DNA of 64,000 nucleotides from Ignatzschineria rhizosphaerae (GTDB lineage Bacteria; Pseudomonadota; Gammaproteobacteria; Cardiobacteriales; Wohlfahrtiimonadaceae): NCBI RefSeq assembly GCF_022655595.1, contig NZ_CP093379.1, positions 616,501 to 680,500 of the forward strand, read 5' to 3'. Shown piece by piece: positions 30,501 to 42,800 of this stretch (position 1 is its first letter; each line of letters starts with the position of its first letter). The notes under the pieces were generated by a model. It saw only the letters and a program-made list of their open reading frames with translations, ran no database searches and was not told where the DNA came from. The position numbers and the translations under genes were made by a program.

Positions 30501-30780
30501 CATGTGGCAAAATGACACCTTAACTGTCGCAGAGGGGAGTTATTTGAAAATAGCTGGTAGTAATGGATACACCGCTATTTATAATAATAAGAAAAAAGGG
30601 GTTATTACTAATAATGGAGTATTGACTCTTGAAAATAATAAATTTTCAAATAACTCAGCGGCCATCTACATGAGTGGTGCCGCAATAGTTAATAATGGTA
30701 CCTTAAATATCCATGATGTTGTATTTCAAGGTAATAAGACTATAAGCATCCGTACATCAGGGGGGGGCTATAGAAAATAA
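27508..30780 (+). pseudogene. Second segment of the giant adhesin, between the IS and the poly-G frameshift
   Basis: Coding character resumes at 27508, right after an in-frame TAA at 27505-27507 next to the IS. It begins in the tail of module 1 (ANQFEYSESS, LTYLGRDISTIERL, KGNALIF). It has no start codon with a ribosome site and no signal peptide; the first ATG is at 27613. It covers modules 2 and the front of 3, with GGAI repeats such as DGGAISS, SGGAIAA and HGGALYI. The frame ends at 30778-30780, just after a tract of eight Gs. Removing one G joins it smoothly to the next segment. Without the upstream part any product would stay in the cytoplasm. Confidence 0.85.
30760..30767 (+). repeat. 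Poly-G tract (8 G), probable phase-variation switch
   Basis: Eight consecutive Gs lie in a GGAI codon context. With eight the frame reads TSGGGYRK and stops. With seven it would read TSGGAIENKGHLTI, the expected repeat motif, and continue to 54274. It is the longest G run I saw in the window. Confidence 0.8.
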
Positions 30781-30877
30781 AGGTCATCTCACAATCACTG
30801 GTGAATCTAGTTTTACAACAAATAGTTCATCCTCAGGTGGTGCCATTTATCATGGAGGATACAATGTTGGAGAATTA

Positions 30878-33800
30878 ATGATAGATGGAGCTACTTTCAG
30901 CTCTAATAGTAGTTCATCAGGGGGCGCTATTTATACTGGGACTGGGGGGAATGCAACAATCAAAAACTCCCTGTTTGAAAGCAATTCCGCGGAATATGGA
31001 GGGGCAATTTATACAGGCGGGGGTTATTTAACGATTATAGATAGCACCTTTATTGGCAACAGCGTAAGTGGACCTGGTTATCGGGGAAATGGGGCAGCGG
31101 TTCATGTTGGAGAATATAGTGACGGGGCTAATTTAATTGTTTCTGAAGGCAATAGTTCTCTGTTTAGCGGTAATCAGGTATTCAAAGGTGAAGAGAGACC
31201 TAATAACAGCTTTTATTTAGCAAAATCAAAACTTGATATTGATGTCGCACAACGAGGCTCCTTAGTAATGCATGATCCTATATGGGGGGAAAATGCAACA
31301 ATTACGAAACAAGGGGAAGGTGAGTGGAAATTAGGTGGCGTATCAACGTTTACCGGTGATAATACGGCATTTACAGTGAATGAAGGGGTTTTATCACTCT
31401 ACCGTGGTAATGAGGTGCGAGATGAAAATGGGGAGTTTGTTGTCGCCGCGGGTATTGATATTGCCGGTGCAAACCCGGTATTTACTTTAGGAAGTGATAA
31501 TAAACATGTCACATTAGTTGCTAATGGTGGCAATAGCATTAATGTTAAAGATGGTGCTATTAACTTTAATACAGGAAGTAGCTCTAAAGATGAGAGCCTT
31601 AACTTTGTATTTAACCCAACAGTAGTAGATAACTGGACAGAAACAGCGGAAGAAGCTTCAGTTGAAAAGGCTGTTTTAGTACTTTCTGGTGCAGTAAACT
31701 TTATTGGTGATAAGAAGATTAATGTAAGCGTTGATCTTTTGGATCTTGATAAAGGTTTTTATACACTGATCTACGCAGATACCGCAACGAATTTTGGTGA
31801 TGATAAATTTGCTTATATAGGTGCTGATTATCTCTATGAAGGGAAAGCCCTCTCAAGCTTTGCTAGATCTGTAACATCTCCCTTTAGCTATAAAGATGGT
31901 AATGCGCTAATTTTTGAGATGGGAGAGGTAAAGGCCGACTATCATGGTATTGCAACCTGGACAGGAAAGGATACAACCCCTGAGTATGTGAATACTTGGA
32001 AGAACTTGTTTGGAGATAACTGGGAAACAGTGGATAGTAATGGCGGGACTTCAACAATCTTCTCTAATGAAGATTATGTGAATTTTGCGTTAACAGATGC
32101 TAGTACCCACCAAGTAAAAACAGAGGTTGATATTCAAACTTCCGGCATTTTTGTTAGTGGTGCTGCGACTTATCTCTTTGAAGGCGAAGGTTTTAACGCC
32201 TCTATTAATGACACAACCTTTAACCCAACTGAAAGCTCTGGAAAACTCATTTTAGGACATATTGCTTCAAGTAATGGTAAAGACCTGACAATCAGTGAGA
32301 AAGAATTTACGGGTGTTGTCGATATGACCGGCATTATTGGAAATAATAGCTTTGAAGGTGGTGTTGATATTTATAGCGGCACACTCAAAATTTCTGATGA
32401 AAAGCAACTTGGAACAACGCTGGATAATATTAATTTCCTAAGTGAAAATCAAGATAATCAGTCTACAATAGTAGTTTCATCGGGAGGGCATGTTGTAACT
32501 TCAGGAGACTTGAAGATTGATGCTCTTAAATTTGCCACGATATTAACAGAGGAGAAGGCATCTTTATCAATAGGGGCAATTGATAATAAAGGGACACTGC
32601 ACTTACAAGGAACAGGAGCATATCTTCTTACTACCACGGGAGTAATTAAGAATGTAGCTAATTTAGTTTTAGATTATGTTCATCTGACCAATCGGATTGA
32701 GATGCCTTACTATGTTGCTAGTAATAAATCCCTTAGATTGACAAATTCTTTAGTGACGGGCGTGAGGTCTAGAAGTACGCTTTCCGGTAATGTATATTTT
32801 GACAATATGAAAGTCTCGGAATCCTTACAAGATTCTTCTGATTATACTTTTTCAATCACTAATGGCAATTTAGACATTAGAAATAGTAACTTTGTTGATA
32901 ATCCTTCTAGTATGGTTGCTGCATTCGGCTCGAAATTATCTATTTCAAATTCTTTCTTTAAGGATAATGCTAAGGCTGTACTATCAAATCTCAGTTCAGG
33001 TTATGATAGCTACTTATCGATTAACAATAGCCAGTTTTTAAGCAATATCGGCGAAGATGGCGGTGCTGTTTCTCTAGAACATGATGGGGAGATATTAAAT
33101 AGTCTTTTTGTTGGAAATAAGGTTTCGCAATGGGGCACGAATAATGGTGGTGCAATATATTACTATACAAGTCCTGCTAGCGAAGAAAAAGAGAGTATTT
33201 TAACAATTACTAATAGTGAGTTTAGAGATAACAGGGCGATAACTCCTAGAAACTATGTTGATGACTATGGTAGAGGCGGCGCAATATATGCAGGGGCTAA
33301 AGAGCATCTCAATATCTTTGATAGTGAATTTGATAGCAATACTGCAAGTTATGGTGGTGGTGCGATTGAGGCCGTTAAAGTCACTGTTACAAATAGTAAT
33401 TTCTTAAATAATAGTGTAGAGAAATATCGATATGGGGGAGCAATTCTTGCCAATACCCTGAATTTAGTAGTAACAGAGGGTAAAAGTTCTACTTTTAGTG
33501 GTAATACAACATTAGATAGTGACGGTACAACTCGTATTAATAATGCAATTTCAGCCGCAGTAGTGAATATTGATGTGGAGCAAGGGGGATTATTAGATAT
33601 TCACGATGCCATAACATCAAGTGGTCATGATGGTGATGTATTGAATGTTACGAAATCTGGCACCGGAGAGTGGAAACTAGGAGGAAATTCAGGAGATTTA
33701 TATAATGCTATTGATGAAGCTTCCTTTGTTGTCAATGATGGAAAGTTATCTCTTTATGGTAAAGAGCAAATACGCGATGAGCGTGGAGAATATGTTACTG

Positions 33801-36800
33801 CTGGTTCAATTACTCTCTTAGGAAATAATGCGACCTTTAGTTTAGGTAGTACTGATAAACATGTGACCTTAGCGGCAAATGGACATAATAGTATTAGTGT
33901 TGAAAATGGCGTTATTAACTTTAATACTGGTAATGGTACATCTGTTGATCAGAGCCTAAATTTTGAATTTAACCCAACTCAGGATAACTGGACGGCAACG
34001 GCTGAAGATTCAAGTATCGATAAAGCGGCATTAGCACTTTATGGGGCGATTAACTTTATCGGTGATAAGAAGATCAACGTTAATGTAGATCTTTCAGATC
34101 TTGAAGAAGGTTACTACACACTCATTTACTCAGATAGTGCAACGAATTTCAGTGATGATAAATTTGCCTATATTGATACAGATTATCTCTATGAAGGTAA
34201 AGCGCTCTCCAGCTTTGGAAGAGCGATAACTTCACCCTTTAGTTATAAAGATGGTAATGCGCTTATTTTCCAAATGGGAGATATTAAGGCGGATTACCAT
34301 GCAATTGCGACATGGACCGGGAAAGATACAACCCCAGAATATGTTAATGTTTGGAAAAACTTACTCGGTGAAAACTGGGAAACAGTGGATAGTAATAGCG
34401 GGACGTCAACAATCTTCTCTAATGAAGACTATGTGAATTTTGCGCTAACAGATGCTAATACTCAACAAGTGAAACTTGATGGTGATATTCAAACCTCCGG
34501 CGTTTTTGTTAGTGGCGCTGCGAGTTACCTCTTTGAAGGGGAAGGATTTCATGCATCGATTTATGAAACGACCTTCAATCCGTCTGAAAGTTCTGGAAAA
34601 TTAGTTCTTGGGCAAAAAATAAGTAGTGATCAGAAAGATCTGAAGATTACGGATGAACAATTTACAGGCATGGTAGATCTTACTGGTACTAATATAAATA
34701 GTTTTGCCGGTGGAATTGATATCTATGGTGGTATTTTGCGCGTAGCTTCGAATAACCAACTAGGCGTTGCTTACGATAAGCTTAATTTCTTAAGTGAGAA
34801 CCAAGATAATAAATCTACATTAGTAGTTGCATCCGGTGGTGAAATTGAAGGTTATGATGAGTTAACCATTAAGAATGGTAAATTTGCAAAAATCTTAACC
34901 GAAGAAAATGCGATACTAAAACTAGGCTTTGTCAATAATGATGGTTCACTTGAACTATTAGGCCAAGAAAATGGGAATATTCTCTTACAAGGCGGTTTGT
35001 ATAACGAAGGCTCGGTAGTATTTGATCATGTATTACTGACGGGAAGAATAGACTCAGGAAAGAAGTTTGAGGAACAATCATATAGAATCACTAATTCCGT
35101 AATAACTGGTGGTCGTGGTGAAAATCCTCGTTACTTAGATGGATCTGCTTATTTAGAAAATACACTAGTAAAAGATAATAAAAATGAGGGAGATATTATT
35201 AGTGTTTCGAATGGGGATCTAAAGATTATTGGTGGTGAGTTTGTTGATAATGATTATGAGTGGACTGACGCTGGCTTAGGGCTTTCAAATGTAACTGCTG
35301 ATATTGATGGCACAAAATTTATAAATAATGGTACAACTCTTCACTCGATAGGTGGTGCAATTAGTGCTTGGGGGAAAGGATATTTATCTATTAATGATGC
35401 TGAATTTATTAATAATAACGCCAGAGGTGGAGCTGCGATTTACCTCGAACATGATGGAGACATTGTAAATACTATTTTTGAAGGGAATAAAGCCGGTGAT
35501 CGAGAAGGTCATGGTGGTGCTATTTATTTCGATGGGCGCTCTGGTGATACTAAGTTAGTCATTAGAGGGGGGCATTTTAAGAACAATGAAGCAATAACAG
35601 ATGTTAATTATTCTGGCTATGGTGTTGGTGGAGCAATTAACGTTGTATCTGGGGTATTAGACATCTCTAATGTTGATTTTGAGGGAAATAGATCAACTTG
35701 GGGTGGGGGTGCTATAGATGCCCGTAATGTTACTATTACCGATAGCAATTTTATTAACAACAGCGTAGAGAAATATTATTTAGGTGGCGCAATTAATGCC
35801 GATCTAGTTAATTTGCAAGTCAGTGAAGGTGAAATATCCCGTTTTAGCGGTAACACTGTTTTTGATATTGATACACAAGCAGTAGTTAGTAATGCTATCT
35901 CTGCATCGGTAGTCAATATTAATATCGATAAAGATGGCTTGTTGGATATGCATGATCCAATACATTCTAACCAGAGTTTTAGAGAGTCATTAAAAGTTGT
36001 TAAGGATGGGGCTGGTGAATGGAAGTTAGGTGGGGCAACTGGTAATTTTATCTTCAGTAATGAAAATGCCTCCTTTGTTGTTAATGATGGAAAACTCACA
36101 CTCTATGGAAAAGAAGAGCTGCGCGATGAACGTGGAGAATATGTTACGGCAGGATCAATTACCCTTTTAGGGGATAATGCAACCTTTAGTCTAGGTAGTA
36201 CTGGCAAACATGTGACCTTAGCGGCAAATGGACATAACAGTATTAGTGCTGAGAATGGCGTTATTAACTTTAATGCCGGTAAAACAGCAGATGAGAGCCT
36301 GACTTTTGAGTTTAAGCCAACCGAAGATAACTGGACAGCAGATGTTGAGTCGGCAACGATGGATAATGCCGCATTAAAATTATATGGTGCGGTTAATTTT
36401 GGTGATAATGCTAATAACCGTATCGGGGTTAGTGTTGATTTAAAAGATCTTGATAAAGGTTTTTATACGCTGATCTATTCAGATACTGCAACGAATTTCA
36501 GTGATAACAAATTTGCCTATATTGATACAGATTATCTCTATGAAGGTAAAGCGCTCTCCAGCTTTGGAAGAGCGGTAACCTCCCCCTTTAGTTATAAAGA
36601 TGGGAATGCGCTTATTTTCCAAATGGGGGATATTAAGGCGGATTACCATGCAATTGCGACATGGACTGGGAAAGATACAACCCCCGAATATGTTAATGTT
36701 TGGAAAAACTTACTCGGTGAAAACTGGGAAACAGTGGATAGTAATGGCGGGACGTCAACAATCTTCTCTAATGAAGACTATGTGAATTTTGCGCTAACAG

Positions 36801-39800
36801 ATGCTAATACTCAACAAGTGAAACTTGAGGGTGATATTCAAACCTCCGGCATTTTTGTTAGTGGCGCTGCGACTTACCTCTTTGAAGGCGAAGGTTTTAA
36901 CGCCTCTATTAATGACACAACCTTTAACCCAAGTGAAAGCTCTGGAAAACTCGTTTTAGGTCAGAAAATTACCAGTAATGGTCAAGATTTAAGTTTCACT
37001 CCTGATACAGAATTTACAGGCATTGTAGATATGACAAATATCACAAGTGCTAATAGATTTGAGGGTGGTGTTGATGTCCATGGTGGTACGCTTAAGATCT
37101 CGCATGAAGATCAGCTTGGAACAACTCTTGATAAACTCTCTTTAATGGGAACAGCGCAAAATCAAGCAATATTATCAGTCGGTGATGGGGATGTTACATT
37201 CTCAGATTCATCCTTAGAGATTGCGAAAGATCATTTTGCAGAAATTCGTACTGAAAATAATGCAAAATTAACGTTTGCCCCTAATGATACGGGACCTTTT
37301 GCCATTTTAAATAAAGGGACGCTGGTGATTGCAGGAGATGGTGATGATGGGCGTATTACCTTTACCTCTGAGAATCTAAGCTCTCATATTAATACTTGGG
37401 CGATATATGATACTCATAAATTATCTTTATCTTCAGCACATATGATAGGTGCGGGAGTGGGTAGTTCTCATGGGTTATTATTGCAAGAAGGAAGCGAAGA
37501 TACCTATATTAAAGATAGCATTTTTGAAGGATATAGAATCGCTGTCGGCGCTGCGGTAAATAGTAATTCAGTCAAGATAGAGGATTCGATATTTAGAGAT
37601 AACTATCATTATGGTTTTGAATTCTTTAGTGGTAAAAATGGCGCAACATTATCGGTAAAAGATAGCTTATTTGTAGATAATGGTGGTTCTTCAAGCTCAG
37701 CTGGTCGTGCTATTCATGGAAACAGTAAATTATTAACGGTTGAAAATACACGTTTTATTAATAATAAAAGCGGCGCATTATCAGCAGGTCAAGAGACACA
37801 TATTCATAACTCACTCTTTAGTGGTAATAAAGCAGATTATGGTGCTGCTATTCGTTTTTATGACAATAAACAACATTTTTTAACTATTACAGGCAGTACA
37901 TTTGATGGCAATATGGCATCTATTTCAGGTGGCGCTATCTATAGCATAGATAATAATCTTGTTATTACAGATACTAATTTCACTAAAAATACGTCTAGCA
38001 ATCAGGGCGGCGCCATTTATTTTGCTGGCGATGAAACTGTTAAACTGGCTTTAAATGTTCAAGATGAAACAATGGTCTTTAGTGGTAATACAAATGCTGA
38101 AGGAAGTAATAGTATTTATATTGATCATGGTGTATTAGATATCAATGTTAATAAAGGCTTATCACTTGACATGCATGATCCTATTAAAGGAATTCGTGCT
38201 GAAATCGTTAAAAAAGGTGAAGGTGAATGGAAGCTTGGTGGTGATATTAACTTTACAGGGGATAATACTTATCTAGCTGTAGATGATGGAAAGCTTACTC
38301 TTTATGGCAAAGAGCAAGCGCGTGATGTCAATTATCAAGATATTGTGTCAGGATCGATCACTCTAACCGGTGATAGTTCTGTATTTAGTATCGGCAGTGG
38401 TGATACTCATGTGACTTTAGCGGCTAATGGTCATAATCGTATCGATGTTGAGAAAGGTTTCATTAACTTTAATACCGGTAGTAGTACTTTTGCAGATCAA
38501 AGTCTGAATTTTGAATTTAGCCCAACTCAAGATAACTGGACGGCAACCGCTGAAGATTCAAGCATCGATAAAGCGGCATTAGCGCTTTATGGGGCGATTA
38601 ACTTTATTGGTGATAAGAAGATTAACGTTAATGTTGATCTCTCAGACCTTGAAGAAGGGTATTACACATTAGTCTATTCAGATACCGCAACGAATTTCAG
38701 TGATGACAAATTTGCCTACGTTAGTGCAGATTATCTCTATGAAGGAGAATCACTTGCAGATTTAGGAAGAGCTGTAAATTCACCATTTAGTTATAAAGAT
38801 GGCAATGCTTTAATCTTTAAATTTGGCGGATTAATTGCCGAGGCGCAAGGTATTGCAACATGGACAGGCGAAGATACGACATCTGGTAATGTGAATGTTT
38901 GGAATAATCTCTCTGCAAAAAACTGGGATACAATTGATAGTAATGGTAAAAAATCTCAGATTTTCTCAGATAAAGATTATGTAAACTTTGCCTTAGCAGG
39001 AAGCGATGAGCATCAAGTAAAAATTACAGAAGATGTTCAAACCTCCGGCGTATATATCAGTGGTGCGGCAACTTATCTCTTTGATGGAGATAGTTTCCAT
39101 GCGTCAGTAAACGACACTACCTTTAATCCAACGAAGAGCGCCGGTAAACTCGTATTAGGTCAAAAAATTGCGAGTAATGGCAAGAAAGATTTAAGTTTAG
39201 CGCCAGATACTGAGTTTACAGGTATCGTGGATATGACAAGCCTTACAGGTGCAAATAGCTTTGAAGGTGGCGTTGATATTCATGGTGGTACGCTCAAGAT
39301 CTCTGATGCGAAGCAACTTGGAACAACCCTTGATAAACTCTCCTTAATGGGAACAGCGCAAAATCAAGCAACGCTCCTTGCTAGTGATAGAGTCGTCTTT
39401 GATGGTAATGAGAAGCTCACGGTTAAAGCAGGTGATTATGCAATATTAGATGCTAGTAATGGTGGTTCCTTATTATTTACGAATCATACTAATGGCGTTA
39501 TTGATAATAGTGGGAACTTAGTTATCAAAGGTAGTGAGTTTAGTAACAATATTGGTCGTGTTATTGGCTCATCAACTTCATTAACAATTGAAGATGCGTT
39601 ATTTGTTAATAATGATACTAATGGTGGTAGTGCGCCATCTCAAAGCATGATTGGTGTTTCTAAAGGTAATATTACTATTAGAAACTCGACCTTTAAAGAC
39701 AGCACCCAAAGAGCATTTAGTTTAGATATCGGGGCTGGAGAGGTCATTGTTGAGAACTCAGTATTTGAGAACTTAAGAGTCGAAACCAATAATGCCGGAG

Positions 39801-42800
39801 CGATTGATATTTACGATGCAAAATCTGCGCTTATTTCAGATAGTACATTTATCAATAACTCAACAACACACAATGGTGGCGCGTTAGCATTTGTTGTTTA
39901 TTCTACGGATAGTGCTGATGCTAAAGTATTTAAAAATAATACCTTTATTCAAAATAGAGCAAGTGGTGAAGGTGGTGCTATCTATGGATATCGTCACTAT
40001 ACAGTTGCAGCGGATGAAGGGGAAACAACGCTTTTCTCAGGAAACTTAAGAGCTGACAACGGTACTTCAGGGATTGCAAACTCACTTTCATCTAGTGGTC
40101 GGAATGTTCAACTAATAGCTGACGGCACGATTGATATGCGTGATCCGATGTATCGATTAAGTACTGTTACTAAATCAGGTAAAGGCATTTGGAAGTTAGG
40201 AGGAAATAACGAACTTCTAACGAATGTTAAAGTTGAAGAGGGTGAGTTATATCTCTATCGTGCTGGTGAGGTTGATAATAGTAATATTTACGAAAATGTA
40301 GATGTTGCCGCAGGACAAATTCATGTTTCAACTAATTTCACCTTAGGGTCAGATGGTAACGAGACAACATTAACCGTCGGTGGTGGTAATACTATTAGTG
40401 CCGGTAATAATATAGTCTTAAATGCCGGTGGTGATAATGGGCAGACAACAATTGCATTTAACTTATCACAAGATAACCACACGGCTGATTATGCGGCGAT
40501 TGATACCGAAAGTTCAGCGGCTTTAAATATTTCAGCAAATAATATTACCTTAGAAGGACAAGGGGTTAATAATCAAGATATTACGTTAGATATCTTAAAT
40601 CAGCGCTCAGACCTTAATGCCGGTTTCTACACCTTACTTCATAGCCAAAATGGCTTAGGTGCAGATCTCTTTGCGACTTCTATTGCCGATATTAATCAAC
40701 AAAATGATGATCGTTTCAATACGCTCTATTTAGCGCAAACGGATAAGGCTGTGATTTTAGAGAAAGATGTTCTCTATAATGCGGTGGCAAATTGGACAGG
40801 CGCTGAAACGCTCTGGAATGAGAAGGGCGCGTTTGATGCAACGGATAGTAAAGGACGTGATTGGAAGCAGTTTGCAGAAGGGGATTATGTCAACTTTGCA
40901 TCACAAACGGATCAATCAATTGATCTTAATAATGTTACTGCGATTAAAACAGCAGGAATTTACTTCACAGGAGCTGCAAATTATGCGCTTAGTGGTGAAG
41001 GATTGAACGCAGAGATCTTTAATACTGATTTTGTAGGACATACCAGTACCGGCAAACTCGTATTAGGAGAAAGTGTTGCTAATAATGCTGGTAATATCGA
41101 TATTGCGAAAGATCAATTCTCAGGCGTGGTTGATTTAACACAAACGACAAGCAATCATTTTGCAGGTGGCGTGGATATTTATGGTGGAACACTCAAGATC
41201 TCTCATAAAGATCAGCTTGGAACATCTCTAAATAAGTTAAATCTGGCAGGAACGGAAGATAACAGAGCACACTTAACGATAGCGGATACAGGTAATGTTC
41301 ATTTTAATAATGAAACATTACAAATTGATAACAATGTCTTTGCTGTCATTGATACAGAGGGAACAGGAGAATTAATATTTACGAATAGTAATGGAACCTC
41401 TGCCATTACTAATGCGGGTAAATTAATGGTTACGGGAACAGAGAACCATCAGATTTTATTTGATGGTACAAAAAATAGTACTCATGCGATTCAAAATAAT
41501 GGAGGGACCTTAACACTTAATCATACGCTATTTAAAGGAAATCCTGCGATTAGCATGGCATTTGGAATCAGCGTTAATGGAGGGAAGGCATCAGTTTCTA
41601 ATAGTTCATTTAGTGAACATAATCATTATGGAGTTGCCGTATATGACGGAGCTGATGTGACGTTAACTAACGTTTCATTTGATAACGCTTATCGCCGAGC
41701 GCTTGATATCGTTAGTGGTACTGTCTCTGTGATTGATTCAGCGTTTACTGATAATGGTGTTAGACGTGTTAATAATCATGGCGGTGCAATCTATTCTTAT
41801 GATCAAGTTGATATTTCTGGGCAGACACATTTCCTCAATAACGTTGCTACTCAATCAGGTGGAGCTATAGCTAATACCGGGGTAATGACAATTGATGGTG
41901 CTGTTTTTGAAAGTAATAATGCAAGTGATGGTGGTGCGGCAGTAAACTTTATTCGTGTAAGTGGCGATACTGCAAAATTAAGCATTAATAATGCTATTTT
42001 TGTAGCGAATAAGGCAACAAATTATGGTGGTGCGATTCTTAATAGAAATGATTTAACGGTTAGTAATAGTACTTTTGAAGAAAATAGCGCAAATTATGGT
42101 GGGGCAATCTCGAGCGATGAGTATTTAACATTAATCGATAGTAATTTTAGTGGTAATACTGCAACTACTAGTGGTGGTGCGATTTTATTTAAGGGTAAAG
42201 TGTTCAATCTCAAGGTTACTGAAGATAGCACCTCAACCTTTAAGGATAACTTTGCAAATGGCATTAGTAACAGCATCCATTTAACAGAAGATTCACAGCT
42301 TAACATTGATATCGCAGAACGCGGTTTACTCGATATGCGTGATGCAATGTCGGGAGATAGAGGTTCTATTGTTAAAGATGGTTTAGGCACTTGGAATCTT
42401 GCCGGCGTATCGATCTTTGCAGGTGATAACACAACCTTTACCGTAAATAACGGCACGTTATCACTTTACGGTAAAGATGCGCTTATCAACAGCAATGGTG
42501 ATGTAGTAACTGCCGGAAGTATTCATTTAACAGGTGCTGATTCTCGCTTTGAGTTTGGTAGTGATGATAATGTGTCACGCTTAGTGGTCAACGGCGATAA
42601 TGAGATTATTGTTAATGGTGAGATGGTGCTTAATGCCGGTGGGGATAATGGTGAGACAACATTTGCCTTTAACCTTTCACAGGATAATCACGCCTTAGAT
42701 ATCGCAGCAATCGATACAGAGAACTCAGCGGCGCTGAAGATTGATGCAAAAGATATTCTCTTAACGAATCAAGGAGCTGCGGCTAAAGATATTGCAGTTG

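Noticed and set aside
34251-36785. Two nearly equal small plus-strand ORFs (34251-34436 and 36600-36785)
   Set aside because: They are off-frame reads of the duplicated adhesin segment and do not represent genes.
42094-42456. 120-residue antisense ORF in the adhesin, and similar ones such as 35776-36099 and 47551-47784
   Set aside because: They mirror the repeated adhesin modules and have no independent coding signature.
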